DNA of 44,347 nucleotides from positions 1 to 44,347 of the forward strand of contig CAMDGM010000028.1 of assembly GCA_945898015.1 (NCBI GenBank). The letters are read 5' to 3'. This DNA comes from PVC group bacterium. GTDB lineage: Bacteria; Verrucomicrobiota; Kiritimatiellia; CAIKKV01. Made by a program: the position numbers and the translations under genes. The notes under the pieces were generated by a model. The model worked only from the letters and a program-made list of their open reading frames with translations. It was not told where the DNA came from and ran no database searches. Shown here piece after piece: positions 23,391-31,511 of this stretch (positions are counted from its first letter, which is position 1; every line of letters starts with the position of its first letter).

Positions 23391-26300
23391 CTAGACGAAC
23401 GATTCCTGTCCCTTCCGGACGTAGAGTTCATGTTGTCCGGCATCCAGATTGCGCCATTGGAGCATATGCTTGCGCAATTTCTCCAGGAAGGGCTTGTTGG
23501 TGCTGATCCAGTTCGAGTCCTGGCCCGACACGCGGACGGTGGTCATCTTCACGCGGAAGGACTGCACCACGTCGTCGTAAGTCGCGATAAACGTCATTTG
23601 CTGGGTCACGCCCAGGTCGTAGGGGGCCAGGGCGATGTGGTAGGCGAGGGTGTAGACGGGTCGTCCCTGGGCGTCCTGGCCGGTGGCCTTGCGGTTGAGC
23701 TGGGCGATCAGGTCGCCGGTGGAGGCTTCGGTAAACTGGCCGAAATACTCTTCCAGGTAGCGCATGATGCCCGGCAGCAGGGCGGTCTGGTAAATGAAGG
23801 GGAAGACCACTTCCATGGTGGTGCCGTTGTTGGGCGGCATGGACCATTTGCGCTTGCCCGACGGCACGGCGGCCTTGGTGGCCACGGAGGCCGGGTAGAG
23901 GGTGGAGAGCAGCACGATCGTGATGGTGAAGAGGATGACGTAAGCCACGCTGAGCGAGGAGAAGTTCAGGTTGATGTCGCTGACGAGGCCGAACTTGTTG
24001 AGGGCGATGCTGAGGAACTGGCCGATGAGGTAGCCGCCGACGGAGCCGATGATGCTGTAGACGAAGGACTCGGCGAGGAAGAACAGCCCGATATGCGTCG
24101 GGTTGAGGCCGACGGCGTTGTAGATGGCGATTTCCTTCTTCCGCTCGAACACGGAGCCCAGCATGGTGTTCAGGATGATCGTGCTGGCGATGAGCAGCGG
24201 GATGATGAGCATGGAAAGGCCGCCGATCGAGGTGCGATAGCCGGAGCCGATGAAATACACGCCGGGCTTGGTGGCTTTCCCCTTTTCCCCGCCGACCGTG
24301 AAGGTTTCCCGGCTGGCGATATATAGCTTGGCGGAGGTGGCCGTGAGCATGGAGGTGACGGCGTCCCAGATGGACTTCTCGTCCTTCAAGCGGATCGAGA
24401 GGCTGTAGGGGGTGGCTCCGAGGGACTGGGCCGTTCCGGCCGGCATCAGGAGCAGGGCGGCGGTGTCGGCATAGAAGACGCCGGCCTCGTCCATTTCCTC
24501 TTCCGAGACAGTCGTCGTTTCATCGGTTTGCATGCCGGCGGCCTGGGAGACCAGGTCTTTGATGGGAAGCAGGGGCCGGCCGTTGATGTCCAGGATGTTC
24601 CGGAAGCGCTCGTCATCGAGGATGCCCACGATGGTGTAGCGGTTTCCCTGGAAGGAGACGGCGGCGGATCCGACGCTGGCCGCGGTCACGCCGAGCACCT
24701 GGGCCAGGCTGGCGGGAAGCACGACTTCCCGGGCCGCGTTGGAGGAGAAGAACCGGCCGGCCAGGAGGGGCATGGGCTGGAGGAATCCGTTTTCCTGGGG
24801 CATCAGGCCCAGCACGGCGTCGAGCAGGGCGGCTTTTTCGTTGGGCCCGTCGAGGCGGAAGGGGACGGCGGTGCCGTTGGCCTTGAGCGGCATGAGCCAG
24901 CGGCGTTCGAGGACGTCGGCCTTGCCGGCGAAGAGGGAGCGCACGGTGAAATAGGTGCCGTCATCCATGCTGGCGTTGCCGGGCCAGTGGTACATGATGC
25001 CGGTGTAGGCGGGGGGCGTGGGCTTGGCCACCAGGGTGGGGCTCATGCGCCGGGAGATGCTGGTGAAGGAAAGCATGGTGAAGGTCACCAGCACGATGGT
25101 GGCGGTGGTCAGGGCCGTGCGGATGCGCCGGCGCTTCATGTTGTTGACGCCGATCAGCATGGCCTGCTGACTGACGGTGGAGTAGTCGGCTTCCGTGAAT
25201 TCGCTCGTGGCGAGGTTCTTGAGCAGGAACTGCATTTCGCCTTCGAACCGGCCGTGCAGGATCCAGATCACGAACAGGCCCAGCGTGCCCATGATAAAGC
25301 CCAGGAAGATGGCCTCCGGATATTGCGCCACCTGGAACGCGGGATGAATGAAGCGGAACAGCAGGAAGGTGCCCACGAACAGGGCGGAAAAGAGCCCCAT
25401 TTCGACCTCGATGCGGGACGTGGTGAACAGCATCTTTTCGAGGAAGAAGCAGAAGGGCAGAAGCAGGGCCATATAGAAGATCACGGCTTTCAGCATGTCG
25501 TTCGTGGTGGCCGTGGTTTGCGCGTACGCCTTGACTTGAGCGCCGAGCGCTTCGTACAGGTTCCGAAGATAGGCGGCGTGGTCGTGCCGCGTCCGGGCGT
25601 CGATCATCTTCTCCCGGGAGGTGTCGCCTTGTTTCAGGAAGGTTTCGGCGAGGTCGTCGGTGACCCCCTTCATCCCGTGAATGCGGGAGGCGTTGAGCAC
25701 GGCCATGTCGAGCACGGCATTGTAGAAGAAGTCGGGGCCCATTTCAGCGGTGGTCTGGAATCCGATGCCCTCGGGTTTGAGCAGGGAGGCGTTCAGGGCC
25801 AGGCGCTTGTTGTTGGTCAGCAGCTTGATCCGGTCTTCCGGCTGAAGATAGAAGGCGGCGGGCCCCAGCGTCCGGATGGGGCTCTTCTTTTGTGAAAACG
25901 TGGTGGAGGCGCCGGTCAGGCCAAACTTCCGGGGCGCGGAGTTTTTGCTGCCCGAGAGGACCAGGTAGGGCTGATCGCGCATGTTGATGCTGGAGGCTCC
26001 GACGAGCGAGCTGTCGTCGAAGGCGTAGAGGGGGAATTCGACGCAGGGGAAGAGCGCCAGGATAAGGCTTTTTGACAGGATGACGTTGGCGTTGACCTTG
26101 AGCTGGATTTCGCCGGCGTCGATGGTGTGGTCCACGGTGGTGAAGTCGGGGGTGAGGTGGTACGCCGTGCAGGGCAGGGAAACCCCCTTCAGGCTTTCCT
26201 TGATTCCGTAGATCATCCCGGCCGCGCGGTCGTCGGTGAGCGCCGTATAGGCGCCCGGAACGTCTCCGTACATGCGGGGCGCTTCCACCGCGCTGGGATA

Positions 26301-28421
26301 GAGCACGATGACGCTGCCGGGCACGGGCAGCTGGGGCAACACGGAGGCGGCGTATTCGTCAAATTTGAACGTTTTGAGCTGGAGGGACCACAGCGTCAGG
26401 TCCGCTGGCGGGGCAATCAATTCCGTGGAGCGCGTGACGATCGGGTCCGCCAGGATGGCGCGAAGCAATTCGGGGGTGAAGGCCATGATCTGGGCGGCCG
26501 CCGGATAGTTGAAGTTGGCCAAGGTGTCGGAAGGGGTGAAGACGGGGCCGTAATCGCAGAACACGGAGTTCAGGCTGAACGACGGGGTCTGGGCGGCGCC
26601 GATAAAAAAGCCGATGGCCGGGGAGGCGGTTTGAATGAAGTGGTTCTCCGGCATGCCGCCATAGTTGGTGAGCGTGTCCTGCAGGAGGAGGGGCTTGCGT
26701 CCCGAGGCGATCGCCTCCAGGGCCGCGGCGATGCGCATGGTTCCGGTTCCCCAGGATTGCGCCCAGCGCCGGGAGGGGGGGACGCCCGAGAAGGAGGAGA
26801 ATCCGATTTTTTCGTTGGCCCAGTTGAGTTCCAGCGTGACGATAAACGGGATGCTGTAACCCTGGGCGGCCTTGCGGAGGGCGCTGTTGGCGAGGCTGAC
26901 GTCGATGTCCCGGCGGTTCATTTCCGCGGCCCGGCGGTTGGTGAGGACAATCTCGTCGACGTACGCCTTGAGGAGTCCCCGTTCCTCGGCCGTGATGGCG
27001 TCTTCGCCGGGCGCCCCCACCAGCGAGGTTTTAATGCCGACCTTGTTGAACAGGGTCAGGACATGGACATATTTGTTTTGCTTGGTGGCGAGGGTGGCGA
27101 TTTCGGCATCGAGGGCCCGGATGCGTTGTTCCAAGTCCTGGAGGGTGGCGGCGTCGTCGGGTTTTCCGGTTTCGCGCAAGGGGCGGAGTTGAGCGGCCAG
27201 GAGATCTTTTTTCCGTTCCAGCCGGGCCCGGATGCCCTTCATTTCGTTGACGTCGCGTTTGGCGAGCGCCACGATCGGCTCCTTGATCGAGATCAGGCGG
27301 CCGATCGATTCGTCCGTCAGCGACCGCATCTCCAGGAGGGTTTGATGATCGGCCTGTTCCCGGGTCCCGTCGAGCTTGAGACACGCATAGTTCTTCACGT
27401 AGAGGTCCTGCATCCGGAGGTCCGAGGAGAGCGTGTTCCGGACACCTTCGACATCGTAGGGTGAGGCGAGCAGGTTCCAGGCGAGCATCCGTTCGCCGAG
27501 GAAGTACTGGGTGTGCGCGTTGACCGCCACCAGCATCACGGAGCGGGCGGGGGGTGTTTGCCGGAAGGTTTCCAGCATTTTGACGAGCAGGAACAGGTTG
27601 GCGCCGGAGCGGGCGCTCTCTCCCAGCCCGGGGGCCATGCAGCTGCCGTCGAGGGGCGCCACCAGGACCGGCATTTCACGGCTCAGGGCGGGATCGGAAC
27701 CGGGCACGATGACCCAGAGGTTGCGCAGGTCGATTTTTTCCCAGCGGGAGGGAACGGCGTCCACCCGGACCGCGCAGGAGCGGGTTTTTCCGCAGGCGGC
27801 CAGAAGCGCGCGGGACGGGTCTTCGGCCGCGAAGAAACGGGGGACGGCCACTTCGGTGTTGGGGACCTTGGCGGTGGCGTTCCGGTTGTCCATGTCGGGG
27901 GCGTTCAGGAAGACAAAGCCCCGCACGCCAAAGCGCAGCAGCTTGTCCCAGGCAGAACCGGATTTGAAATCGAGCAGGACGATGGCGCCGTTGAGGTCGG
28001 TGCCCGACACCGCCTCGAGGTCTTCAATGGCGCCCTGCCCGAGGTAGACCAGGCGGGTGGCGAAGGAGGTCTCGGTGAAGTTGCCGGGCCGGAGCCAGGA
28101 CGGATACAGGGGATGAACCGGGACTTTATCTCCGCCGGGCAAGGTGAGCGTGGTGGGACCGGGGATGAAGGTCATGGACGGGAAGCGGGTTTCGCCGTGG
28201 GCGAATCCGGTCTGGGCGAACAGATCGGCAATCCTGGCTTCCATGGCAAGGTTGCCGGGCGATCCGGGGAGGCGGTTTTCAGACCCGGCGAAAAAGGCGG
28301 CCATGTCCTTCTTCAACGAGTCGGCGGCCTCGGCATTCGCCCAAGGCTCTGACGCGTGGGAGCACGCGGCCAGGGCCAGCAGGAGACCGGCGCTCCAGGT
28401 GATAAAACGATTCCATTTCAC
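23391..28421 (-). CDS. Giant FtsX-like permease fused to degenerate M28-peptidase-like domain
   Basis: 1676 residues, GTG start with AGGAG nine bases upstream. Residues 1-23 are a signal with a perfect lipobox LAAC at 17-20. Residues about 30-330 resemble PA plus M28 aminopeptidase domains (RVVYLGQG-type PA strand, then VLVAPLDGS at 253-260, GLGESARSGANLFLL at 265-279, RSVMLVAVNAH at 293-303). The M28 metal ligands are not where expected: AHxDS reads APLDGS, the DN of GAxDNASG reads ES, and AEExG reads NAHTQYFLG. A coiled-coil stretch occurs near 430-470. Three membrane helices lie near 980-1060, followed by a MacB-type module: helix RIRTALTTATIVLVTFTML, extracytoplasmic domain, then the FtsX helices with VFERKKEIAIYNAVGLNP. 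About 160 soluble residues end the protein. Confidence 0.8.
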   Translation of the reverse strand: MKWNRFITWSAGLLLALAACSHASEPWANAEAADSLKKDMAAFFAGSENRLPGSPGNLAMEARIADLFAQTGFAHGETRFPSMTFIPGPTTLTLPGGDKVPVHPLYPSWLRPGNFTETSFATRLVYLGQGAIEDLEAVSGTDLNGAIVLLDFKSGSAWDKLLRFGVRGFVFLNAPDMDNRNATAKVPNTEVAVPRFFAAEDPSRALLAACGKTRSCAVRVDAVPSRWEKIDLRNLWVIVPGSDPALSREMPVLVAPLDGSCMAPGLGESARSGANLFLLVKMLETFRQTPPARSVMLVAVNAHTQYFLGERMLAWNLLASPYDVEGVRNTLSSDLRMQDLYVKNYACLKLDGTREQADHQTLLEMRSLTDESIGRLISIKEPIVALAKRDVNEMKGIRARLERKKDLLAAQLRPLRETGKPDDAATLQDLEQRIRALDAEIATLATKQNKYVHVLTLFNKVGIKTSLVGAPGEDAITAEERGLLKAYVDEIVLTNRRAAEMNRRDIDVSLANSALRKAAQGYSIPFIVTLELNWANEKIGFSSFSGVPPSRRWAQSWGTGTMRIAAALEAIASGRKPLLLQDTLTNYGGMPENHFIQTASPAIGFFIGAAQTPSFSLNSVFCDYGPVFTPSDTLANFNYPAAAQIMAFTPELLRAILADPIVTRSTELIAPPADLTLWSLQLKTFKFDEYAASVLPQLPVPGSVIVLYPSAVEAPRMYGDVPGAYTALTDDRAAGMIYGIKESLKGVSLPCTAYHLTPDFTTVDHTIDAGEIQLKVNANVILSKSLILALFPCVEFPLYAFDDSSLVGASSINMRDQPYLVLSGSKNSAPRKFGLTGASTTFSQKKSPIRTLGPAAFYLQPEDRIKLLTNNKRLALNASLLKPEGIGFQTTAEMGPDFFYNAVLDMAVLNASRIHGMKGVTDDLAETFLKQGDTSREKMIDARTRHDHAAYLRNLYEALGAQVKAYAQTTATTNDMLKAVIFYMALLLPFCFFLEKMLFTTSRIEVEMGLFSALFVGTFLLFRFIHPAFQVAQYPEAIFLGFIMGTLGLFVIWILHGRFEGEMQFLLKNLATSEFTEADYSTVSQQAMLIGVNNMKRRRIRTALTTATIVLVTFTMLSFTSISRRMSPTLVAKPTPPAYTGIMYHWPGNASMDDGTYFTVRSLFAGKADVLERRWLMPLKANGTAVPFRLDGPNEKAALLDAVLGLMPQENGFLQPMPLLAGRFFSSNAAREVVLPASLAQVLGVTAASVGSAAVSFQGNRYTIVGILDDERFRNILDINGRPLLPIKDLVSQAAGMQTDETTTVSEEEMDEAGVFYADTAALLLMPAGTAQSLGATPYSLSIRLKDEKSIWDAVTSMLTATSAKLYIASRETFTVGGEKGKATKPGVYFIGSGYRTSIGGLSMLIIPLLIASTIILNTMLGSVFERKKEIAIYNAVGLNPTHIGLFFLAESFVYSIIGSVGGYLIGQFLSIALNKFGLVSDINLNFSSLSVAYVILFTITIVLLSTLYPASVATKAAVPSGKRKWSMPPNNGTTMEVVFPFIYQTALLPGIMRYLEEYFGQFTEASTGDLIAQLNRKATGQDAQGRPVYTLAYHIALAPYDLGVTQQMTFIATYDDVVQSFRVKMTTVRVSGQDSNWISTNKPFLEKLRKHMLQWRNLDAGQHELYVRKGQESFV

Positions 28422-28441
28422 GGACAGGATCTCCTGTGGTG

Positions 28442-28795
28442 CTATTTGATGACGATTGAGATGATTTTGCGTTCGCCCAGCAGGCGCAGGAAAGCCGCCA
28501 CGCTGATTTCGGTTTCACGTTTATTCAGCCGGAACCGTGCGGTGAAGGCGGCCATGATCTGTTCCACCGTGCGGATTCCGTCAATCTGGCCGTAGACGAA
28601 GGTTCCCAGTTCGTCCAATTTGAACCGTTGTTCCACCTCGGCCGGCATGAAACGGGAGAGCAAGCTTTTGCGGCGGGGGGCCCGGATGACGAGGTCGATC
28701 GCCCCGTCCGCCCGGGTCGCGGGCGTGAACCCGCCATTGAGCACGGGGACCGCATCAAGCGATTGGCGCCGGTCAAGGGTGGGTGGCTTGGGCAT
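28442..28795 (-). CDS. PqqD-like small protein
   Basis: 117 residues. The C-terminal 70 residues have the PqqD/RiPP-recognition-element pattern: VEQRFKLDELGTFVYGQIDG, IRTVEQIMAAFTARF and a last helix VAAFLRLLGERKIIS. In PQQ synthesis PqqD binds the precursor peptide for a radical SAM partner; stand-alone PqqD-like domains are also found in other contexts. The N-terminal 45 residues are a basic, Pro-rich extension. No precursor peptide or maturase was seen here, and the gene lies between an ABC ATPase (nine-base gap) and the giant permease (20-base gap), so a role as an adaptor for the transporter is more plausible than RiPP processing. Confidence 0.75.
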   Translation of the reverse strand: MPKPPTLDRRQSLDAVPVLNGGFTPATRADGAIDLVIRAPRRKSLLSRFMPAEVEQRFKLDELGTFVYGQIDGIRTVEQIMAAFTARFRLNKRETEISVAAFLRLLGERKIISIVIK

Positions 28796-28804
28796 GCGGA
28801 GACC

Positions 28805-29563
28805 TTAATGCGACTCGTCGCCGATGTGGCCGACGCGGATGTTGAGGTTCTTGCGTTCTTCGAGGCGGTCAATCTGGCCGTCCCGGATCCACAGGATGCG
28901 ATCCGACACGTCGAGCATCTTCATGTCGTGGGTGGCCGAAATGACGGTGACCTGGTCCTCTTCCTTCAGCTGGCAGAGGAGTTCGATCATATCCCGGCCG
29001 GTCTTGACGTCCAGGTTGGCGGTGGGCTCGTCCGCCAGAATGATCACGGGATCGTTGGCGATCGCCCGGGCCACGGCCACGCGTTGCTGCTGGCCGCCGG
29101 ACAGCTCATACGGCCGGTGGAAAACCCGGTTTCCCAGTCCGACGCGTGTCAGGATTCCCGCCGCCTTTTCCCGCGCGTCGTCTTCCGGCAGGCCCGCGAA
29201 CACCATGGGGAGCATGACGTTTTCGAGCGCGGTCAGGACGGGCAGAATGTTGTAGCTTTGGAAAATGTAGCCGATCTTGTGGCAGCGCATCCAGGCCAGC
29301 TCGTAGGAGTCGAGCTGGGCCACATCGATCTCGTCGATGAACACCATGCCGGAGGTCGGGGCGTCGATGCCGCCGATCATGTTGAAAAGGGTGGATTTTC
29401 CCGAGCCTGACGGGCCCATGATGGAGAGATATTCGCCCCGGAAAACGTCCAGCGTGACGCCGTCGAGAGCCTTGGTGACAGCCTCTCCCGAGCCGTAATG
29501 CCGTTTGACGTTGATGGCCCGGATGACGATGTCGCGGTGTGGCTTGTCTGCAGATTCAGCCAA
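28805..29563 (-). CDS. MacB/LolD-type ABC transporter ATPase (first gene of the operon)
   Basis: 252 residues, TTG start at 29563 chosen because GGGAGG sits five bases upstream. Motifs: Walker [11 protein letters not shown]-loop IFQSYNILPV, signature LSGGQQQR, Walker [13 protein letters not shown] and H-loop SATHDMKM. It is closely similar to the operon's second ATPase at 16967, including the tail region after DGQIDRLEE. It is likely to energise the giant FtsX permease two genes downstream. The operon promoter lies directly upstream (29600-29628). Confidence 0.92.
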   Translation of the reverse strand: MAESADKPHRDIVIRAINVKRHYGSGEAVTKALDGVTLDVFRGEYLSIMGPSGSGKSTLFNMIGGIDAPTSGMVFIDEIDVAQLDSYELAWMRCHKIGYIFQSYNILPVLTALENVMLPMVFAGLPEDDAREKAAGILTRVGLGNRVFHRPYELSGGQQQRVAVARAIANDPVIILADEPTANLDVKTGRDMIELLCQLKEEDQVTVISATHDMKMLDVSDRILWIRDGQIDRLEERKNLNIRVGHIGDESH

Positions 29564-29599
29564 TGCAACCTCCCTTGCTACGGTGTAAAAAGTCGTTAA

Positions 29600-29628
29600 A
29601 TCATAAACAGGTGGAGAGGCAAAGTCAA
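29600..29628 (-). promoter_or_regulatory. Operon promoter TTGACT-17-TATGAT
   Basis: On the minus strand the -35 TTGACT (29623-29628) and -10 TATGAT (29600-29605) are separated by exactly 17 bp. Each matches the sigma70 consensus at five of six bases, and they sit about 37 bp upstream of the ABC ATPase start. It is one of the strongest promoter matches in the window and implies substantial expression of the eight-gene export operon independently of hflX. Confidence 0.65.
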
Positions 29629-29655
29629 TCCGTGAACCCAGAAAATAAAAACTTT

Positions 29656-30774
29656 TCAGGCGCGGGTGGGAACGCGCGGGGGAATCAGGCGTGCCACGGA
29701 TTCCTTGGCGGTGTTCAATCCCATTCCGGTGATGGCGGAAATGGGGATGGCCTCTGGAAAATCTTTCTGCAAGTCGGCCAGGGCCGCCTGGCCTTCCGGC
29801 CGATCGGCCTTGTTGAGCACCATGAGGACCGGCACTTTGTCGGCGCCAATTTCGGCCAGGGTGCGGGTGACCACGTTGACATGCTCCCGGACATAGGGGT
29901 GGCTGGCGTCCGCCACATGAAGCAGAAGATCCGCTTCCGCCAGTTCTTCCAGGGTGGAGCGGAAGGAGGCGACCAGGCCATGGGGCAGGGAGCGGATGAA
30001 TCCCACGGTATCCGTCAGCAGCACGTTGCGGCCATCCGGCAGATGCACGTGGCGGGTTTTGGTGTCGAGGGTGGCAAAGAGCCGGTCATCCACGTAGGCA
30101 TCCGCCTGGGACAGGGCATTCAGCAGGGTTGATTTTCCGGCATTGGTGTAGCCCACGAGGCTGACCTGGGGAAAGGCGCGGTGCCCCCGGGTCAGCCGCC
30201 GGCGTTTCTGGATGGACTCCAGCTTGTCCTCCAGTTCGCGAATCCGCCGTTTCATGGGCGCGTTGCGGAGCTCGAGCGGGCTTTCGCCGGGACCGCGCAT
30301 TCCCGTGCCGCCGCCAAACCGTTCCTGCTTGGCGGACACGGGCATGTGGGACAGGAAGTATTTCAGCTGGGCCAGCTCCACCTGGATCTGGGCCTCCGAG
30401 GTCCGGGCGCGCCGGGCGAAAATCTGAAGAATCAGCTCCGTGCGGTCGAGCACTTTGATGCCGAGGGCGAGGTCCAGGTTGTTGACCTGGATGCCGGAGA
30501 GCTCGTTGTCGAAGATGACGAGCTTGGCGCCGGTCTGGCGGCAGGCGAGTTGGATTTCGGGCAGCTTGCCGGGGCCGATGTAATAGTGCGGCGTCGGATG
30601 GGCCCGTCGCTGGGTGATGGAGCCCGCGGCCACCAGGCCGGCGGTGTCCGCCAAACGCTCCAGCTCCCCGATGGAGTCATGGGCTTCCTCGCGGGTTTGG
30701 CGGCTGTGGATCACCTGGACCAGCAGCGCCTTTTCGGGGCTGTCGGCGGCGGTAAGATGAAGGGGCCTGCTCAT
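29656..30774 (-). CDS. hflX: GTPase HflX
   Basis: 372 residues. A ribosome-associated GTPase that splits stalled or hibernating 70S ribosomes after stress. The N-terminal HflX domain has HYYIGPGKLPEI and LVIFDNELSGIQVNNL. The linker has RTSEAQIQVELAQLKYFL and the glycine-rich GGGTGMRGPGES. The G domain has G1 GYTNAGKST, G2/G3 region RLFATLDT and LLTDTVGFI, G4 LNKAD and G5 SAITG. It is slightly short at the C-terminus compared with E. coli. AAGGA abuts the ATG (no spacer), so the start or its efficiency is uncertain. It is the last gene of the upstream minus-strand group. Confidence 0.95.
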   Translation of the reverse strand: MSRPLHLTAADSPEKALLVQVIHSRQTREEAHDSIGELERLADTAGLVAAGSITQRRAHPTPHYYIGPGKLPEIQLACRQTGAKLVIFDNELSGIQVNNLDLALGIKVLDRTELILQIFARRARTSEAQIQVELAQLKYFLSHMPVSAKQERFGGGTGMRGPGESPLELRNAPMKRRIRELEDKLESIQKRRRLTRGHRAFPQVSLVGYTNAGKSTLLNALSQADAYVDDRLFATLDTKTRHVHLPDGRNVLLTDTVGFIRSLPHGLVASFRSTLEELAEADLLLHVADASHPYVREHVNVVTRTLAEIGADKVPVLMVLNKADRPEGQAALADLQKDFPEAIPISAITGMGLNTAKESVARLIPPRVPTRA

Positions 30775-30818
30775 TCCTTAACTATACAGCCAAGTCGTGC
30801 GTGGGAGAAAGCGTTAAA

Positions 30819-31118
30819 TCAGAAGCCGAAGGTGTCGCGCAGTTCCTGAAGGGAGGCGGCTTGTTCTTTTTCGAGGTAATAGAGGGGTTCGGGGGGGCGG
30901 TGGTGAATGAATTCCCGCCGGATTTCGCTCCGGGTTTTGATGAGGGCCTGTTTTTGCCACACGAGGTAAAGCTGGTGGAGGGATTCGGTTGCGAATCCCG
31001 GGCAGCCCCGCCGGCGCTGCCATTGTCCGCGGGGATTTGAATACCCCCAGCAGTGGGCTCCGAGGTTGAGGGGACAGCCATGGCATTTCCGGACGGGCTT
31101 GTGGGATCGACGTAGCAT
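30819..31118 (-). CDS. Small Cys-rich protein of unknown function
   Basis: 99 residues. The N-terminal half contains CHGCPLNLGAHCWGYSNPRG followed by RRRGCPGF: four cysteines in C-x2-C-x7-C-x(about 15)-C spacing, with His and aromatic residues between them, consistent with a zinc or iron-sulfur knuckle. The C-terminal half is helical and basic (YLVWQKQALIKTRSEIRREF). No signal peptide. I do not recognise a named family. Codon use and tight packing between hflX and cutA support it as a real gene. Confidence 0.6.
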   Translation of the reverse strand: MLRRSHKPVRKCHGCPLNLGAHCWGYSNPRGQWQRRRGCPGFATESLHQLYLVWQKQALIKTRSEIRREFIHHRPPEPLYYLEKEQAASLQELRDTFGF

Positions 31119-31151
31119 GGCATTCTCCGGGGCGGGCCTCGGATCGAGAGG

Positions 31152-31496
31152 TCAAGCCTTCGGCTGTTCGGGCGCGAGGGTTTCGTCGTCAATCCATTTC
31201 AGGTAGGCGGGGTTCCCGTCCAGGATGGGGGTGATGATGATTTCCGGTGTTTCGTAGGGGTGGATGGCCCGGATGGCGTCGATGATCGCCCCGCTGTTGG
31301 CGATGGGGGCTTTGGCCTGGAGCCGGATTTCTTCCGTATGCTCAAGGCCGCCTTTCCACCAGAACGTGCTTTGGATGCCCGAGGCCTGGACGCAGGCGAC
31401 CAGCCGGGGCTCCAGAAGCGCTTGGGTGATGTGTTGCGCGGCCTCCTCGTTATCCACGGAGGTGGTCACCACGATGTAGCGGGGTTCATTGGGCAT
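31152..31496 (-). CDS. cutA: Divalent-cation tolerance protein CutA
   Basis: 114 residues, the usual length of this small trimeric ferredoxin-like protein. Typical elements are YIVVTTSVDNEEAAQHITQAL at the N-terminus, LVACVQASGIQSTFWWKGG, EEIRLQAKA and IHPYETPEIIITPI. The family was linked genetically to copper tolerance in E. coli, but its molecular role is unclear. It lies 15 bases after the UroD-like gene and probably shares its transcript. Confidence 0.95.
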   Translation of the reverse strand: MPNEPRYIVVTTSVDNEEAAQHITQALLEPRLVACVQASGIQSTFWWKGGLEHTEEIRLQAKAPIANSGAIIDAIRAIHPYETPEIIITPILDGNPAYLKWIDDETLAPEQPKA

Positions 31497-31511
31497 AGTT
31501 GCTCCGGGTGT

